Under the pieces are notes generated by a model, which saw only the letters and a list, made by a program, of their open reading frames with translations, searched no databases and was not told where the DNA came from. Position numbers and translations under genes: made by a program. Positions 39,841 through 50,309 of a stretch of 64,000 bases of DNA are shown here, one piece after another (position 1 is the first letter of the stretch; the number at the start of each line of letters is the position of its first letter). The DNA comes from Pachyseris speciosa (Eukaryota; Cnidaria; Anthozoa; Scleractinia; Pachyseridae), in contig JAEMWC010000078.1 in the NCBI GenBank assembly GCA_016490735.1, positions 1,428,501 through 1,492,500 of the forward strand, read 5' to 3'.

Positions 39841-42334
39841 GAGGCAGATGGTAGTCTAGAGGCCAGGTTTCACGCCGGCCGGTCTATATTTGGAGCCCGG
39901 AAAGTTCGAGATAATTTTATCCGCCGGAGGTAGCTGTGAGCAACAGGCAGTGTAGGGAGATACTTCTGTCCGATTATTCTCAGAAAAAATGTTATGGCAA
40001 AGTTCAAATTTAGGCATACCAGTAAGATCTGCTACAGAACTTCAGAAGTTCGTCTGTGCCTTCGACACAAATCTCACACAGTTTTTGAATAATTCGTTTT
40101 AATCTCATCGCTTTCCCTGTGTCGGAAAAAAATGTCCTCTCAGCTGTCTTGCTTCACAAACAGCGTTTAAACTTGAAACTATCGCTTGTGTTTTCCATAA
40201 ACAAGGGAGACTTTTGACTGCGCAGGCGCGTAACTTTTTTTTGTTTTCTCAGTTTTCGACGATCACGCGGTTTTGTGTGCTGTTGAATTTGACAACCAAA
40301 ACTTTAACGATAAGGCATTCGTAAACAGGTCTTCAGCAAGCCAAATCAAACATATTACCACGAAAAGCAATTTACGGTGAAGAAAAAAATTTGGGTGTGA
40401 CATCAATTGTCGTAGTTTTGCGGTCGGTAAAGGTCTGTTCGTGTGGAGGTGTCGACGGTCAAGATGGCGATTTGTCTGCAGCAAGTATTTGACGAGCCCA
40501 GTGTCGATGCATTATTCTGCCGTCCAAGAGTCTGCTTCAGATCGTAGTTAATGTCAAGCTAAACAAGTGGGACTGTAGTGGTAAGTACAACCCATCTTTG
40601 GTTCCTTGAGTTTGTTTTTTTAGGTTTTTATTTGCTTCGTTTTCTGCCAAGGAAGAAATCGTGTCGCTATCATTTTCAATTCCATGGTGTTGTTCAACAA
40701 GATAATCTTACCGTTTTCGTTTACATCATTTCTTCATGAAAGTCGAATACAACACTGCAATTAACTAATCCTTCCATTTGATGGGTACAGCTGTCGTTTC
40801 ATATCCATGATTTTTGTTGTCAGGCAAGATGAATGGTTTGATTAGTAAATTTAGTTTTTGTATTACCTCAGTTAAAAGTTTGTCATCATACCCCCGAGAC
40901 TTTTGTTTCCCTTCGTGATATGGGAATTCCCATTAATAGGGGATACTTCTGTTAGTGTACTACCTGTTAGCAAAATCTGGTGTAATTTCGTGGTGCACCC
41001 CCTATTCACCCTGACCAGACAAAGCTTCGTTGATCGAATTTCATTTTCAAAATAATGGATTTTTAGGCTCACGCTTTTACCCTGCCTAGATTTCGCAAAT
41101 TATAATCGACTATCACTATTGAGTTATCACTAAGTTGTACTTACTCCAAATTTATTTTGTCTTAAATCTTAACTTTGTAGACCATTCCGTTAACTTATTT
41201 TGGCGTTTGTTGTCAGGACAGTCGTTCGCAAGTGAAATTAAATTGTGCTTCGAGATTTTATTGCGACTACATTTTTGTGTATTCCCGAATAATTAATTCG
41301 TGATACGGGGATCGGCCAGGAGGAGAGATTCTCTAATACCATCTCGATACTTTGACCGCAACAAAAGAAATTTAAGTACTGCATCGATAGACCAAATTTT
41401 CGATCAAAGATGATTCTTGCGCTAGCAAGTTTGTTCCGCCTTTGATGGATGCTACTCGAATTCGTTTTAGTCAAATTGTCAACATGCCTTGGTCAAGCCT
41501 CCTTAATGCAGCTTTACGTCTGTTTGCTCATCCTTTTTCTTACTTTTCTCAGGTAATTTTAAGTTTGACTGTAAATTAAGAGGGTAGAGAACGTAAAACT
41601 ATTTCAGATCAGGAGAATTCATAGGAGTAGTGATTTTAAGTGATAGGATGGCAGAAGAATTTCCAACCTGACAGCTGATTATGCTACATTTTCACCAATT
41701 CTTCTGTTATTATGATAGCCTGTTTTTGTTTGCAACATCAACACAACCAGAAGAAGGCAATTTAGCAACTGGATCCTTCAACACATGTTAGGAATTAACT
41801 GAAAAAACACCAAAACATTTTACAAGTTTTGTTTGGTGTTGCATCAACTCACTCAATTTTCATATTGAAACATCATTTTGAATCTTAAATTGTGTTGTGT
41901 ATTTAAAATTCTTATGCAAATTTGATTATTCAATACATACAAATGTGCTTTTCTTTTGTTTCACTTGCAGGGGAAGCAGGGGTGGAATAAATGTGTTACA
42001 ATATTAGCTAAATGGACACCCTTCTGGCTAACACATGAATGAAAATTGTTGAATAAAAAGTAATCATATACATTTGTAGCCTCTCTTTTAACTGAATCAT
42101 CACTATTTAGACTTGATCATCTCTACAAAGAATTGTTGATGTATTTACATTTGTTTTTATTAATGTGTTGTAATGTACTTTTATTAATATTTCAAAAACT
42201 AAAGAAAATAGTAGTTTCCTATGGTGAATGTTACTTACACAGATTATTGTGTCACTAGTAATTTCACTAGTTGTGGGTTTTTCCGCTCATGATATTTGTT
42301 GAAATGAATCCCTCTTTTATTGTTGATTTGCCTC

Positions 42335-43237
42335 TTTGCAGATGACACCAACATTCTCTATGCGGACAAAAATTTGAAAGATCTTGAAACAACAGTCAAC
42401 CACGAACTTCAAAACCTTTATAACTGGCTGACAGCCAATAAACTAACTCTTAATATAAAAAAATCCAACTTTGTAATATTTCATCCTTACCAAAAGCGAC
42501 TTACTTACCAACCAAAACTTTGCATGTTTGATAATGAAAAGAATAAATATGTTCATCTCGAGTCTAAAGTCTATATAAAATATCTGGGCGTTCTCATTGA
42601 TCAGAATCTCTCTTGGAAATATCACATTGATTCTATTGTTACAAAAATTAGCAAAAATGTTGGGCTGATTGCAAAGCTACGCCACACTGTACCTCGACCA
42701 ATACTTTTGAATATCTATAAGTCACTAGTTCAGCCATATTTAACCTACGGTCTTGCTGCCTGGGGCCAGGCATGCAAGACTTATCTTAATAAAATTTTAA
42801 TTCTTCAGAAAAGAGCTCTTCGCTTATTGTACTTCGCAGACTGGCATGACCATGCAATTCCTTTATTTCTCGAAGCAAACGTCCTACCAATAACTTTTCT
42901 TTATTATGAATCGGTATCAACCTTAATGTATGATATCAATAATAATAAAGCCCCAAACAATATTCTAAATTTATTTCAGAAAACGCGTAATATTCACTCA
43001 TACAATACACGATCGTCTACATCTGGAAAGTTCGCTGTTAAAAGTTCCAGACTCGAAATACTAAACAATTCCTTTTCTCGACTCGGAGTAAAACTGTGGA
43101 ATAAGTTACCACGTTATATAACGGATCTTCCTAAAAAAAATTTCAAACGAGTTCTTCGCAAATTGTTATTTGATATTTTAGAAAAGGAGGATGACTATAT
43201 TCAAATCCCCATGATCATTAAAAAAGTAGGTATATAG
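42335..43237 (+). pseudogene. LINE reverse transcriptase, C-terminal half
   Basis: Open from the 5' truncation point for about 300 codons. It begins exactly at the catalytic LFADDTNI motif, then NWLTANKLTLNIKKSNFVIF, YLGVLIDQNLSWKYHI, SLVQPYLTYGLAAWG, LQKRALRLLY, and ends LGVKLWNKLPRYI and FKRVLRKLLFD before the stop at 43235-43237. The fingers and first palm motifs are missing. The frame is intact, so insertion is recent relative to most LINE debris here. Confidence 0.85.
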
Positions 43238-43266
43238 ATCCAGTTTTTAATCTCTTTAATTAATGT

Positions 43267-43500
43267 TTGTTTTTCTTTTCTTTTCCTCATTGTATGTCAG
43301 TAAGCGCTGTGTTAACTACATGTTCGTTTAATTTATTTATCTGCAAGGCTTGTTTTAATTTAAGGATCTTTTTTTTTGTTTTGTTTTGTTTCTTAAGCTA
43401 CTCATCTGAGTTGTATATGTATTTGTCTTGCCCCGCCACGACTAGCTTCTCAGCTATTTGCGGGGCAAACTACCCTTAACTTTTATATGTAAAGATAAAT
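43267..43500 (+). other. LINE 3' UTR
   Basis: T-rich 3' untranslated part of the LINE copy, with cttgccccgccacgactagc and an AATAAA just before the (GTT)n tail. Small ORFs here have no support. Confidence 0.6.
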
Positions 43501-44402
43501 AAAGTTGTTGTTGTTGTTGTAATTTGCACAAGTGATGGTTTTATCATAACTCAACTTGAACACATTTTGGTCTTTCAAGTAAAACTACTACATATCAGGC
43601 CTCTTACTTCAACAGGGTAAAACAAACCTCTACCATTAAAAAATTTATTTTAGTGAACGATCAAAACAGAACTGATGCAAAACAGCAGCAATGTGTTTGT
43701 AGCTTGGTTAGTAAAATTCTTTTTACTATCATCAGAATGATGGGAGGAGGTCATGCAAAACAAAATGAATCAAAAATATTTGCAGCAGCAAGAAACTCAA
43801 AAGATATTGTTAGCTCTGAGGGCCTTTTCACTTCTTGGGAGATTTCTCCTAAATAAACCAGAGGATCAGAGGCAAGTTGTGTATCATAGCTTATGTAGAA
43901 AATTTTAATTATAATTTCATTCTTAGACCAAACAAAGCAAGCAGGTAAGGGCAGCTGTTTATTATGAAAATGAACATGAGGGTTCACTATTTATGAAGAA
44001 AAGTATAACAGTGAGTTTATTTTGCAACAGCAGCCAATTCAAAGCCCAACAGATCAACTGAGGAATTACCAAGAAATCTGAGCTCCTCAATGGACAAAGC
44101 GTCAGTTATGGGCAAAATTACTCGAAAAATATAACCACTTTGGTTTATTTTGACTTGAAATGGTTTCCCTATACTCGAACGTTTTCCATGCACATCAGTC
44201 TACTCTTAATCCGAGCACAACTATGATCCAAGCAAAGCCTAAATTATAGTTTAAAAATGTTAAACAGCAAAAGCCAAGTTGCAGAAACTAGGAAATCTGT
44301 TGATCATAAGTCAAATGTAGCAGTTCATTAGTGCTTGTCTTTGCAGTGATTGAATCTTAATATTAACATTAAGAGCTTTCTGCTTTTATTTAAAAAGTAT
44401 AA

Positions 44403-45140
44403 AAGTGCCATTTTTTCGAGAAACGTGGCTATCCTGATTCTGTAGTTCAATCGGGCCATCACCGCGCTCAGCAGATTGATCAACAGTCAGCACTACAGAC
44501 GTCACAAAAGGAAAAGAATGACAGAATTCCATTCACCCTCACATTTCACCCGCATAATAACCCAGTTAAAGCCATCATTCTTAATAACTTTAAGATACTG
44601 CGAAATGATCCAGAAACTGCTAGAATCTTTTCGGAACCACCGCTGATTTCATTCAAACGCGACAAAAATGTAGGTAACTTTCTAGTTAAAAGCGCATTCA
44701 AAACGACTGAACAACCTGGCACTTTTAAATGCGCGCGCTCGCGATGCAAAACTTGTCCTTTCATTCAAAACACTGACAAAATATCGGGCCCTAAGCGATC
44801 TGTTAAGATCACTGATCGTTTCACGTGTACCTCCGCAAATGTTATCTATTGCATAACCTGCACATTATGCAAAAAGTTATACATCGGCGAAACAGGAAGA
44901 CGACTAGGTGACCGATTCCGAGAACATCTTCGTGATGTTGAGAAAGATGACAAAGACGCATCCAAACCTGTCGCTCGGCATTTTAATCTCCCTAACCATT
45001 CCAAACAACACATGTCGATCTCCGGCCTTTCCCTACATCAAGGTACCACGGAAAGCCGTAAAAATCTCGAGCAAAAACTGATCTTTCAAATTGGCACTCT
45101 TAATCCCCACGGTGTCAACGAGCGCTTTTCATTCAATTAA
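44403..45140 (+). pseudogene. Penelope-like RT tail and GIY-YIG endonuclease
   Basis: Open frame of 245 codons, truncated at the 5' end. EKRGYPDSVV, RIPFTLTFHPHNN and LISFKRDKNVGNFLVKS form the post-RT linker; CARSRCKTCPF is the conserved Cys knuckle. VIYCITCTLCKKLYIGET is the PLE variant of GIY-YIG, followed by RRLGDRFREHL (catalytic Arg region), ARHFNLPNHS and the closing Glu region in NLEQKLIFQIGTLNPHGVN. It ends RFSFN and TAA (45138-45140). Endonuclease residues look intact. Confidence 0.9.
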
Positions 45141-45228
45141 TTTATTCATGTTTTTCACGTTACCATGTTACCACCAATAGCGTAGCTCCATTTCCTGTAT
45201 ATAAACCATACACAACCCATAATTCCTC

Positions 45229-45278
45229 GATTCGCTCCGACGAAGGGCTAACGCTCGAAACGTCAGCTAATCGAATCC
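45229..45278 (+). ncRNA. hammerhead-ribozyme-like motif of the Penelope-like element
   Basis: Core blocks in order: ccgacga (45237-45243), stem II gggc/gctc (45245-45248, 45253-45256), gaaa (45257-45260), then ac-gt-c with a 2-bp stem III and no loop (45260-45264). Stem I is gattcg (45229-45234) with cgaatc (45272-45277), plus ct/ag next to the core. Minimal type-I hammerheads with tiny stem III are known from Penelope-like elements. Here the consensus CUGANGA has C in place of U, so activity is doubtful. Confidence 0.65.
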
Positions 45279-45309
<31 letters not shown>

Positions 45310-45341
45310 GGTTGATAAACCAAATTTTCGTGTTTCACTTC

Positions 45342-45382
<41 letters not shown>

Positions 45383-46168
45383 TTTATAAGGAGCTTTGTT
45401 CGGTTCACTGGTAGACAATTGAAAACCTAATACACTAACCCAACCTAATCATGAAATTTGATAAATGAGCTCCTTGATGTAAGCGTATGTAACTTCTATT
45501 ATTGAATAATTCAAATACATTTCCGCTTATTTTCACTAGAAACGGTTTTCCTGCGCTTTGACCTCTTCTGTGTACATCACTGTCAAACTGAGTCTAAATT
45601 ATATCGAAAAAATCACTGAATGTTGTACAGAAAGAGCCCGCTAAAGTACGTAGTTCAGTTTAATTTATAGAACCTCGAAGCACATCGGTCTTGTGTTGAC
45701 AAAGCCGCCGTTGAACTTTCGCTGACCTCTGACACAGCTATGAAGTGCTTCGTCATTTTGTAAACTTGACGGCATAAAGAATTTTCCCAACCCGGTATTC
45801 CTGCTTTTAGAGCAGATCGCTCCTCATTCAAACCGTTTCTTTCCCCAACATATTCACGCTTACACGCCGCATGAACCTCCACGCAGGAAAAATCCGCTTG
45901 TACACTAGAGCGGATACTTGTACAAATAACATTTTATGGTCCTTAAGAAATCATTTCCAATTTTTACTATCATTAGGAAAGAGGACGACACATGAACATT
46001 GATATTTTTATCCAAAATATACTAATAGAATAAGTGATCCAGTACATCTTTCCACCCGGGCGGCCATGTTTGTTTACACTGAAATCTCTTTGGCGCGCGT
46101 GTAGAGGAGCCTGGATTCAAGGGTAAGATTCAACCAATCAGACAAAAGTCTCCCTTGCTTTTTCCATA

Positions 46169-46178
46169 CTGACATGTT
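46169..46178. other. 10-bp host spacer between paired TIR elements
   Basis: ctgacatgtt is all that separates the right target duplication of the left element (46161-46168) from the left duplication of the right element (46179-46186). Confidence 0.8.
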
Positions 46179-46186
46179 GAATATTT

Positions 46187-49100
46187 AAGCAAGGGAGACT
46201 TTTGTCTGATTGGTTGATTCTTACCCTTGAATCCAGGCTCCTCTACTTATTCTATTATTCACTTATTCTCTTAGTATATTTTGGATAAAAATATTTTAAT
46301 GTTCATGTGTCGTCGTCTTTCCTAATGATAGTAAAAATTGGAAATGATTTCTTAAGGACCATAAAATGTTATTTGTACAAGTATCCGCTCTAGTGTACAA
46401 GCGGATTTTTCCTGCGTGGAGGTTCATGCAGCGTGTAAGCGTGAATATGTTGGGGGAAAAAACGGTTTGACTGAGGAGCGATCTGCTCTAAAAAGCAGGA
46501 ATACCGGGTTGGGAAAATTCTTTATGCCGTCAAGTTTACAAAATGACGAAGCTGTGTCATAGGTCAGCGAAAGTTCAACGGCGGCTTTGTCAACAGAAGA
46601 ACGATGTGCTTCGAGGTTAGTTCTATAAATTAAACTGAACTACGTACTTTCACGGGCTCTTTCTGTACAACATTCAGTGAGTTTTTCGGTATAATTTAGA
46701 CTCAGTTTGACAGTGATGTACACAGAAAAGGTCAAAGCGCAGGAAAACCATTTCTAGTGAAAATAAGCGGAAGTGTTATTTTTAAAATTTATTTGAAATA
46801 TTCAATAATTGAAGTTATATACGCTTACATCAAGGAGCTCATTTATCAAATTTCATGATTAGGCTGGGTTAGTGTATTGGGTTATCCATTGTTTACTAGT
46901 GTACCGGACAAAGCTCCTTATACTTTTAAAATAAAAGCAGAAAGCTCTTAATGTTAATTTTAAGATTAACTCACTGCAAAGACAAGCACTAATGAACTGC
47001 TACATTTGACTTACGATCAACAGATTTCCTAGTTTCTGCTACTGGGCTTTTGTTGTTTAACATTTTTAAACTATAATTTAGGCTTTGCTTGGATCATAGT
47101 TGTGCTCGGATTAAGAGTAGACTGATGTGCATGGAAAACGTTCGAGTATAGGGAAACCATTTCAAGTCAAAATAAACCAAAGTGGTTATATTTTTCGAGT
47201 AATTTTGCCCATTGGAATAACTGAAGCTTTGTACATTGAGGACCTCAGATTTCTTGGTAATTCCTCAGTTGATCTGTTGGGCTTTGAATTGGCTGCTGTT
47301 GCAAAATAAACTCACTGTTATACTTTTCTTCATAAATAGTGAACCCTCATGTTCATTTTCATAATAAACAGCTGCCCTTACCTGCTTGCTTTGTTTGTTC
47401 TAAGAATGGAATTATAATTAAAATTTTTCTACACAAGCTATGAAACACAACTTGCCTCTGATCCTCTGCTTTATTTAGGAGAAATCTCCCAAGAAGTGAA
47501 AAGGCCCTCAGAGCTAACAATATCTTTTGAGTTTCTTGCTGCTGCAAATATTTTTGATTCATTTTGTTTTGCATGACCTCCTCCCAACATTCTGATGATA
47601 GTAAAAAGAATTTTACTAACCAATCTAGAAACGCATTGTTGCTGTTTTGCATCTGTTCTGTTTTGATCGTTCACTAAAATGTTTTTTTAATGGTAGAGGT
47701 TTGTTTTACACTGTTGAAGTAAGAGGCCTGATACGTAGTAGTTTTACTTGAAAGACCAAAATGTGTTCAAGTTGAGTTATAATAAAACCATCACTTGTGC
47801 AAATCAACAATAAAAGAGGGATTCATTTCAACAAATATCATGAGCGGAAAAACCCACAACTAGTGAAATTACTAGTGACACAATAATCTGTGTAAGTAAC
47901 ATTCACCATAGGAAACTACTATTTTCTTTAGTTTTTGAAATATTAATAAAAGTACATTACAACACATTAATAAAAACAAATGTAAATACATCAACAATTC
48001 TTTGTAGAGATGATCAAGTCTAAATAGTGATGATTCAGTTAAAAGAGAGGCTACAAATGTATATGATTACTTTTTATTCAACAATTTTCATTCATGTGTT
48101 AGCCAGAAGGGTGTCCATTTAGCTAATATTGTAACACATTTATTCCACCTCTGCTTCCCCTGCAAGTGAAACAAAAGAAAAGCACATTTGTATGTATTGA
48201 ATAATCAAATTTGCATAAGAATTTTAAATACACAACACAATTCAAGATTCAAAATGATGTTTCAATATGAAAATTGAGTGAGTTGATGCAACACCAAACA
48301 AAAACTTGTAAAATGTTTTGGTGTTTTTTCAGTTAATTCCTAACATGTGTTGAAGGATCCAGTTGCTAAATTGCCTTCTTCTGGTTGTGTTGATGTTGCA
48401 AACAAAAACAGGCTATCATAATAACAGAAGAACTGGTGAAAATGTAGCATAATCAGCTGTCATGTTGGAAATTCTTCTGCCATCCTATCACTTAAAATCA
48501 CTACTCCTATGAATTCTCCTGATCTGAAATAGTTTTACGTTCTCTACCCTCTTAATTTGCAATCAAACTCAATATTACCTGAGAAAAGTAAGAAAAAGGA
48601 TGAGTAAACAGACGTAAAGCTGCATTAAGGGGGCTTGGCCAAAGCATTTTGACAAATTGACGAAAACGAATTCGAGTAGCATCCATCAAAGGCAGAACAA
48701 ACTTGCTCGCGCAAGAATCATCTTTGATCGAAAATTTGGTCTATCAATGGCGTACTTAAATTTCTTTTGTTTCGGTCAAAGTATTGATATGGTATTAGAG
48801 AATCTCTCCTCCTGGCCGATCCCCGTATCACGAATTAGTTATTCGGGAATACACAAAAATGTAGTCGCAATCAAATCTCGAAGCACAATTTAATTTCACT
48901 TGCGAACGACTGTCCTGACAACAAACGCCAAAATAAGTTAACGGAATGGTCTACAAAGTTAAGATTTAAGACAAAATAAATTTGGAGTAAGGGCAACTTG
49001 GTGATAACTCAATATTGATAGTAGATTATAATTTGCGAAATCTAGGCAGGGTAAAAGCGTGAGCCTATAAATCCAATATTTTAAAAATAAAATTCGATCA

Positions 49101-49931
49101 ACAAAGCTTTGTCTGGTCAGGGTGAATAGGGGGTGCACCTCGAAATTACACCAGATTTTGCTAACAGGTAGTACACTAACAGAAGTATCACCTGTTAATG
49201 GGAATTCCCATATCACGAAGGGAAACAAAAGTCTCGGGGGTATGATGACAAACTTTTATTTGAGGTAATACAAAAACTAAATTTACTAATCAAACCATTC
49301 ATCTTACCTGACAACAAAGATCATGGATATGAAACGACAGCTGTACCCATTAAATGGAAGGATTAGTTAATTGCAGTGTTGTATTCGACTTTCATGAAGA
49401 AATGATGTAAACGAAAACGGTAAGATTATCTTGTTGAACAACACCATGGAATTGAAAATGATAGCAACCTGATTTCTTCCTTGGCAGAAAACGAAGCAAA
49501 TAAAAACCTAAAAAAACAAACTCAAGGAACCAAAGATGGGTTGTACTTACCACTACAGTCCCACTTGTTTAGCTTGACATTAACTACGATCTGAAGCAGA
49601 CTCTTGGACGGCAGAATAATGCATCGACACTGGGCTCGTCAAATACTTGCTGCAGACAAATCGCCATCTTGACCGTCGACACCTCCACACGAACAGACCT
49701 TTACCGACCGCAAAACTACGACAATTGATGTCACACCCAAATTTTTTTCTTCACCGTAAATTGCTTTTCGTGGTAATATGTTTGATTTGGCTTGCTGAAG
49801 ACCTGTTTACGAATGCCTTATCGTTAAAGTTTTGGTTGTCAAATTCAACAGCACACAAAACCGCGTGATCGTCGAAAACTGAGAAAACAAAAAAAAGTTA
49901 CGCGCCTGCGCAGTCAAAAGTCTCCCTTGTT
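46187..49931. mobile_element. TIR element, right copy of an inverted pair
   Basis: The ends are aagcaagggagacttttg (46187-46204) and the complement of aacaagggagacttttg (49915-49931). The target duplication gaatattt at 46179-46186 and 49932-49939 is exact and differs from that of the left copy, so the two insertions were independent events. The copy is 3745 bp, uninterrupted, and provides the empty sites for the LINE and Penelope insertions in the left copy. Short ORFs such as 47471-47674, 48657-48893 and 49647-49868 are conserved between copies only because the DNA is; none shows a domain. Confidence 0.88.
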
Positions 49932-50054
49932 GAATATTTACAGAAAAGCCACACTAAAAAGAGCCAATTAGAGCATAGATTAGATTGCGATAGTCTTTTT
50001 TCCTGAACCTTATTTCCCTTTCGCATGGCCGTGGGAGATCTGGGTATGAGATTA

Positions 50055-50103
50055 TAGCGGAGCTCCGACGTTCCGAAGGGCCGCCAAGCGGAGCACCATA
50101 CCT

Positions 50104-50135
<32 letters not shown>

Positions 50136-50211
50136 GCGGAGCTCCGACGGCCGAAGGGCCGTCAAGCGGAGCACCATACCTATAGACACCCGTCAACTGC
50201 TTTTCTCATGG
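50055..50211 (+). repeat. two tandem ~79-bp units
   Basis: 50055-50133 and 50134-50211 are almost identical, starting tagcggagctccgacg and ending cttttctcatgg. They lie between the outer-element end and the start of the ~4-kb duplication. The gcggagctcc motif reappears at the end of the third copy (62379 onward). Confidence 0.85.
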
Positions 50212-50212
50212 T

Positions 50213-50278
50213 AAAAATGGCTAGCGGTATTGCTCGTGGGTGCGCACGCACGACGACGACGACGACGACGACGGAGTC

Positions 50279-50309
<31 letters not shown>

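Larger units (their letters stand above)
42332..43521 (+). mobile_element. 5'-truncated LINE insertion (CR1/L2 group) in left TIR copy
   Basis: Absent from the right copy, which gives the empty site. It is flanked by atttgc at 42326-42331 and 43522-43527. The 3' end is aataaa followed by (GTT)n. The body is the second half of a reverse transcriptase ORF. Group assignment is by general appearance only. Confidence 0.85.
44402..45384 (+). mobile_element. Penelope-like element, 5'-truncated
   Basis: Absent from the inverted sister copy, so its edges are visible; tata flanks both sides (44398-44401, 45385-45388). It carries the end of a Penelope-type polyprotein with the GIY-YIG endonuclease, then a 3' region with a hammerhead-ribozyme-like motif at 45229-45278. 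The RT domain is missing except for its last part. Confidence 0.88.
40200..46160. mobile_element. TIR element, left copy of an inverted pair
   Basis: The ends are aacaagggagacttttg (40200-40216) and the complement of aagcaagggagacttttg (46143-46160). The target duplication is tttccata at 40192-40199 and 46161-46168, exact. It is near-identical over its whole length to the inverted copy at 46187-49931, apart from two insertions: a LINE at 42332-43521 and a Penelope-like element at 44402-45384. Without them it is about 3.78 kb. The body has no long ORF, no transposase motif and only short conserved-by-copy ORFs (e.g. 40263-40484), so it appears non-autonomous. An 8-bp duplication fits hAT, P, Merlin or KDZ-type elements, but the termini match none that I recognise. 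Confidence 0.85.
34693..50056. mobile_element. outer nested element with 28-bp inverted ends and RecQ-like debris
   Basis: 34693-34720 (taatctcgtacccagatctc and eight more bases) is the inverted copy of 50029-50056 with one mismatch. Removing the insertions at 34744-39302, 40200-46160 and 46187-49931 leaves about 1.1 kb between these ends, including the RecQ-like helicase fragment at 39523-39840. I infer an older short element or repeat that later served as a landing site. No target duplication could be established. Confidence 0.55.

Noticed and set aside
40263..40484. 73-codon ORF identical to the one at 49647-49868
   Set aside because: Identity follows from the duplicated TIR element. Codon positions show no bias toward synonymous change that I can see and there is no known domain.
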